From: a virus
DNA length: 23,021 nt
Strand: one strand, 5' to 3'
Virus record (IMG/VR): IMGVR_UViG_3300024262_000257
Location: 1 to 23,021 of that record
In this document: positions 19,711 to 23,021 of the stretch, piece after piece
Layout: each line of letters begins with the position of its first letter
Numbering within the stretch: the stretch's first letter is position 1
The notes under the pieces: model-generated
Databases searched by the model: none
The model's input: only the letters and a program-made list of their open reading frames with translations
Told to the model about the DNA's origin: nothing
Translations under genes and position numbers: made by a program

Positions 19711-21306
19711 TTATTCTTCCGTTTCCATATCGTCGTCCTCTTCCTCTACTTCTTGATTGCCAAATTGCTTAAGTCTTTCACTTGATTCTTTAAGCTTTGT
19801 TTCCATTGCTACTCGAATCTTTTCCTTAGCCTCTTCTTCGCTTATATCTGGATTGTCCCGCTTAACTGCGTCGATCATTGAGTCTAATCCTATTGCTAAT
19901 CGTTTTTCAATTATTTCTAGACGTTCTTTTTCAGTGATGAATGGTTGAGGATCCGCAAACCTAAGTCTGATGTTCATATCTTCGTTTAATTTACCAACGC
20001 TTGCGAGTGGCTCACTTAATAGATTTTTACCTAAATAAAGATTGTGCCATTTTGCCATTATTCTAAACAAGCAAGGCTCACCATCTCTATACATTTCTCG
20101 TTGATCTTGTATATCGTCCATATTCTCAGCACGCTTAACCATTTCTTGGATACCGCTTGATGTCCCGGTAGCACTTAATTTACTTTGGACGCTGCCTATC
20201 TCTAAGTTATTGCTTGATAAAAGATACGCAACATATGTTTCTATCATTGATAAGTGATCCTGAATTGGAGGGCTTGAGGTAGCAAAACCCATCTGTGGAG
20301 TTGGGTCGCCGTCTTCCATGTCAAGGGTTATAAATGCGGATGGTCCAACCTTCATGTTTTGAGGAACGCCTTTTCCAAACAAATATCCAATTCCCATACC
20401 CTGGTAACGGGCAATATAGAATAAATCAGTTAGTAGGATGTCTAGTAAAATAGCCCCATCGATAATATCTTCACCGCCAACTGCCCAGAAATTGCCATCT
20501 TGATCCATTGAGAAATTACAAAATGGTAGCATCCCAATTGGATTTAACAGCTTTTCGTCTTGCTTGCCAGGTAGAATATTCCCCTTATCATCTGTTGTGA
20601 AATGGAATTTATTGCTCCACCATACATATTCAGTATGTTCACCGCCTGCGTCATTAGGCGAATCAGCTATGATTTCATTAACGCCGTTGCCATTTCTAAA
20701 TGATTGTTTATTGTCGCCGTCGTGATAACCGCTCTCACCAACATTGGCGTATCCTGGCCCGTTATCGTTGCTCATATAGCTGAATATATAAACTCTTGCG
20801 TCCTCTGGATTGTCAGCGTCTTCGATTACATCATAAAGATAAGGCTGCAAAACTCTTGATTTATATTTGTATTTACCAGTAGCGGCATCAGTATAGGGCA
20901 TTACCTGAACTAACGCGTTCTTAAATAACTCGGCGTATTTATTGGTTTTCTTCATTGTGCTATTGAAATTTGTTATGTCAACGATGCTGTCTAGTTGCGC
21001 TTGGGACGTTTCGTCTTCTAGCACTTCTCTGGTCACGCCGTCTTTATAAACCTGCGCCTTCTTATCGATGATCTTTCTAGCGAATGAAATATTAGCGGCC
21101 CTATTAATTACTTCGGCAACGACAGTCTTGTCAGATGATTCATTTTCCATCATTTCAAGTACATACTTCTTTGTGTCATCCTTGAATATATCGTAACGCT
21201 TTTTCATTGAGTCTTTGCGCGCTTGATTTTCAGGTGCTTCAATCTCTTTAATCACGGTCGATCTAAAGTTTATATCTAGTATTTCTTCTTCTTGTCTTAG
21301 TCTCAT
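19711..21306 (-). CDS. Portal protein
   Basis: The 531-residue protein follows the terminase, the usual order, and fits the SPP1/HK97-type portal. KNALVQVMPYTDAATGKYK and VLQPYLYDVIEDADN represent the β-rich clip-wing part, and FCNFSMDQDGNFWAVGGEDI and LLDILLTDLFYIARYQGMG the start of the crown and tunnel helices. AYLLSSNNLEIGSVQSKLS and SSGIQEMVKRAENMDDIQ belong to the stem. The acidic tail (QEVEEEDDDMETEE) is also typical. Twelve copies would form the DNA entry ring at one capsid vertex. GAGG lies 9 nt upstream. Confidence 0.85.
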   Translation of the reverse strand: MRLRQEEEILDINFRSTVIKEIEAPENQARKDSMKKRYDIFKDDTKKYVLEMMENESSDKTVVAEVINRAANISFARKIIDKKAQVYKDGVTREVLEDETSQAQLDSIVDITNFNSTMKKTNKYAELFKNALVQVMPYTDAATGKYKYKSRVLQPYLYDVIEDADNPEDARVYIFSYMSNDNGPGYANVGESGYHDGDNKQSFRNGNGVNEIIADSPNDAGGEHTEYVWWSNKFHFTTDDKGNILPGKQDEKLLNPIGMLPFCNFSMDQDGNFWAVGGEDIIDGAILLDILLTDLFYIARYQGMGIGYLFGKGVPQNMKVGPSAFITLDMEDGDPTPQMGFATSSPPIQDHLSMIETYVAYLLSSNNLEIGSVQSKLSATGTSSGIQEMVKRAENMDDIQDQREMYRDGEPCLFRIMAKWHNLYLGKNLLSEPLASVGKLNEDMNIRLRFADPQPFITEKERLEIIEKRLAIGLDSMIDAVKRDNPDISEEEAKEKIRVAMETKLKESSERLKQFGNQEVEEEDDDMETEE

Positions 21307-21391
21307 ATCAATTTACCTCGTTAGGTTGATAGTATTTATTCTATACCGATTCTTTGTTAACAGTCCACTTACAATTTATCACTTAACACTA

Positions 21392-22669
21392 TTAGTTAGT
21401 GCGTCCAATTGAGAAGTTATCCCTGTTGCTTGTGAGAGGATATAGATACCAGCAAAGATATGCAAGCCCGTCAACAAGATGCGATAATGACGGATCCGTT
21501 TTTTGGTCTAGTTGTCCATGCTTATCCCAAACCAATTGAGTTAAATCTCTTATAAGCTTTTTACATCTAGGGTTTATTCTTATTAATCCAAGCGTAAAGC
21601 ATCTATTAAGGTTCGCGATCTTGTCAATTACAGCAGGGTTTGTCTTGATTCTGACATCGAAACCGGCTTCTCTTAATATGATAACGTCAGACTTCCCCTT
21701 AGTGCTTCTTGCTCTTCCGGTTGAGTCACAAACAACAGCCGCCCCTTGAACGCCTTTTCTTTTTAACTCGTCAGCCTTTTTGAAGGTATCACCACATATC
21801 TGTACTTCGTCCCAAACATTAATTCCATGCGCGTGTTGGGCTGCTAAAATATCTGAGTTATATTCAAAGTTAAAATCAGTACCTACCCAGTCGGTCCCAT
21901 CTAGTCTTATAGAGTCATCGGTTACATGCTCATCTCTGTTGAACGCGTAAACGGCTGCGCCTGAGTTATCTGAATCATATTCGCCATCAAGAAACCTGAG
22001 CCGTTCTTTTTTGGGCAGCTTACCAAGCATCTTAAGAAATCCCTCATCGAGATTTTCAAGGTTTGAATTCGGGTTGATTCTTATAGACAAATAATCGCTT
22101 ACCGCTTCGTCGTCTAATGCTTCCCCGTCAATTGGGTCGATTCCCTGCTCAAATGCCTGATAGTAAGCACTCGTAACGGTCGTTGGGTTTTGAGTATAAA
22201 ACACTTTCTTGGTAAGTTTGTTTTTCTCTGCGAGTCTTGTCTTGAGTCTTTGCACCGCTACCCACGGAACCTGGTTGCACTCTTCCACTAATATAGAGGA
22301 AAATTCAAGGCCCAATAAACGTTCAAGTTTATCGCCGCTGTCTAGTCCTGCGCATCTTATCGTCGAATTATTAGGTAATATTAATCGGTAATTTGTTCGA
22401 TCCCACCTAACTGGCAAGTCAGGGAATGCCATCGTTAATACTTGCGGGAGCGTTCCCATCCATATTGAATTTTTGCATGAATTAAAAGTATTCCTAACTA
22501 TAATGTGATCTGACTTGCATTTTGCAGCGCGAACCAGTAGTATGTATACCGCCAAAAGCGACTTGCCGCTCCGCGCACCGCCGAAAAGTAATATATTCTT
22601 TGCTTCTGATTGAACTATCCTGCCTATAGCGCTTTTTTGTGCCGGTGTTTTAGTAAATCTATCTGCCAT
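21392..22669 (-). CDS. terL: Terminase large subunit
   Basis: The 425-residue protein has a complete packaging ATPase: Walker A GGARSGKS (30-37), Walker B SSILVEE (124-130, catalytic E129-E130) and the coupling motif FYTQNP (158-162). The C-terminal RNase H-like nuclease has three acidic residues: D265 (VGTDFNF), D315 (VVCDSTG) and D400 (SHLVDGLAY). It pumps DNA into the procapsid and cuts concatemers. The gene starts at a TAATG overlap with a small upstream gene. A 85-nt gap with no clear gene separates it from the portal. Confidence 0.95.
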   Translation of the reverse strand: MADRFTKTPAQKSAIGRIVQSEAKNILLFGGARSGKSLLAVYILLVRAAKCKSDHIIVRNTFNSCKNSIWMGTLPQVLTMAFPDLPVRWDRTNYRLILPNNSTIRCAGLDSGDKLERLLGLEFSSILVEECNQVPWVAVQRLKTRLAEKNKLTKKVFYTQNPTTVTSAYYQAFEQGIDPIDGEALDDEAVSDYLSIRINPNSNLENLDEGFLKMLGKLPKKERLRFLDGEYDSDNSGAAVYAFNRDEHVTDDSIRLDGTDWVGTDFNFEYNSDILAAQHAHGINVWDEVQICGDTFKKADELKRKGVQGAAVVCDSTGRARSTKGKSDVIILREAGFDVRIKTNPAVIDKIANLNRCFTLGLIRINPRCKKLIRDLTQLVWDKHGQLDQKTDPSLSHLVDGLAYLCWYLYPLTSNRDNFSIGRTN

Positions 22670-22935
22670 TACGGAAGCATGATTCCACTAGTCAGCTCTC
22701 TTGTCTTGACCCTTATAGCAACATCGCAAAACGTCCTTGCAAAGTCATTAACAAGCCCCTCGATAGTTTCCCTCTCCTTAATCACATGATCGGCTTTCTT
22801 AATTTGACCTAGAAGATTGCTTTCTAGTATGTGTCGCCTTTCGTGATTCTTTAGAAAGCTTCGAACAGTATCTTTAGGGAATGTGTCATCGATAAACTTA
22901 TCAACTGACGTGCTGATAATATCTTTAATTTCCAT
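22669..22935 (-). CDS. Small protein upstream of terminase (possible small subunit)
   Basis: The 88-residue helical protein begins MEIKDIISTSVDKFIDDTFP, with LKNHERRHILESNLLGQIKK and FARTFCDVAIRVKTREL. It overlaps the terminase start (TAATG) and itself starts at a TAATG with the gene upstream, so all three are coupled. Location and helical basic nature suit a terminase small subunit or a packaging accessory. No helix-turn-helix signature stands out. It is short for a small terminase. Confidence 0.5.
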   Translation of the reverse strand: MEIKDIISTSVDKFIDDTFPKDTVRSFLKNHERRHILESNLLGQIKKADHVIKERETIEGLVNDFARTFCDVAIRVKTRELTSGIMLP

Positions 22936-23021
22936 TATACTCTCTCGAAATTAGCTATAAATTGAGATGCTTTAGGATTAACTTTTCTGAGCTCTAATTC
23001 ATTTGATCGAATGTAGCTAAC
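22935..23021 (-). CDS. C-terminal end of an upstream gene (cut by window edge)
   Basis: The last 28 residues of a gene that continues beyond the right edge read VSYIRSNELELRKVNPKASQ and then FIANFERV. The stop TAA overlaps the next ATG by one base (TAATG). It is too short to assign. Being upstream of the terminase, it may belong to the packaging module or to a small-subunit gene. Confidence 0.6.
   Translation of the reverse strand, partial: VSYIRSNELELRKVNPKASQFIANFERV

Noticed and set aside
21307-21391. Promoter in the gap between terminase and portal genes
   Set aside because: The candidate boxes (TGGACT, TATAGA) match poorly, so the evidence is too weak to list.

Overview
The window is the virion-structure and lysis region of a tailed double-stranded DNA phage (or prophage). 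It is AT-rich, tightly packed, and full of ATGA, TAATG and 8-nt gene overlaps. On the minus strand, read right to left, it shows the classic long-tail order: large terminase, portal, morphogenesis protein, scaffold, major capsid protein, decoration and neck proteins, tail terminator, tail tube, frameshifted tail chaperones, tape measure, distal tail and hub proteins, receptor-binding proteins, lysis genes. A tape measure of 590 aa, a G/GT-type chaperone pair and no visible sheath or baseplate-wedge genes point to a siphovirus. Lipobox proteins and an overlapping membrane-protein/signal-peptide pair suggest a Gram-negative host. I cannot name the host or a close relative. I see no integrase, repressor, tRNA, CRISPR array or insertion sequence.

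Region 1 (1-2367, plus strand) is a short accessory cluster that converges on the structural module. It holds the C-terminal part of a lysozyme-like transglycosylase, a small coiled-coil protein, a small lipoprotein and an unknown 88-aa protein, followed by a hairpin terminator. Next come an 8-codon ORF coupled to a four-cysteine protein, a promoter region with near-identical direct repeats, a calcineurin-type metallophosphoesterase with no usual start codon, and a small unknown protein.

Region 2 (2330-3664, minus) is the lysis end: a TM plus coiled-coil protein, an M15 peptidase, a 47-aa membrane protein, another membrane protein and an overlapping secreted or lipoprotein-like protein. Region 3 (3666-12343, minus) is the tail module. 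It includes a well-formed -1 frameshift site (nine A residues) that joins the chaperone G and T parts.

Region 4 (12340-17645, minus) is the least ordinary part. Between capsid and tail tube lie a connector-like protein with a perfect EF-hand loop, three genes sharing a small 'TQDM' domain, two related cadherin-like plus LamG-like lectin proteins, a protein built of two internal duplications, and two small proteins. Region 5 (17642-23021, minus) is head assembly and DNA packaging, with a candidate promoter in front of the capsid gene and a UUCG-loop terminator after the first decoration gene.

The genes fit one scheme: terminase and portal fill a scaffolded capsid, neck proteins close it, and the tail is built on the tape measure. 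Glycine-rich and jelly-roll proteins at the tip bind the host, and two cell-wall enzyme types plus membrane proteins release the progeny. The lectin-like modules next to the capsid genes suggest an extra surface-binding function on the head or neck.
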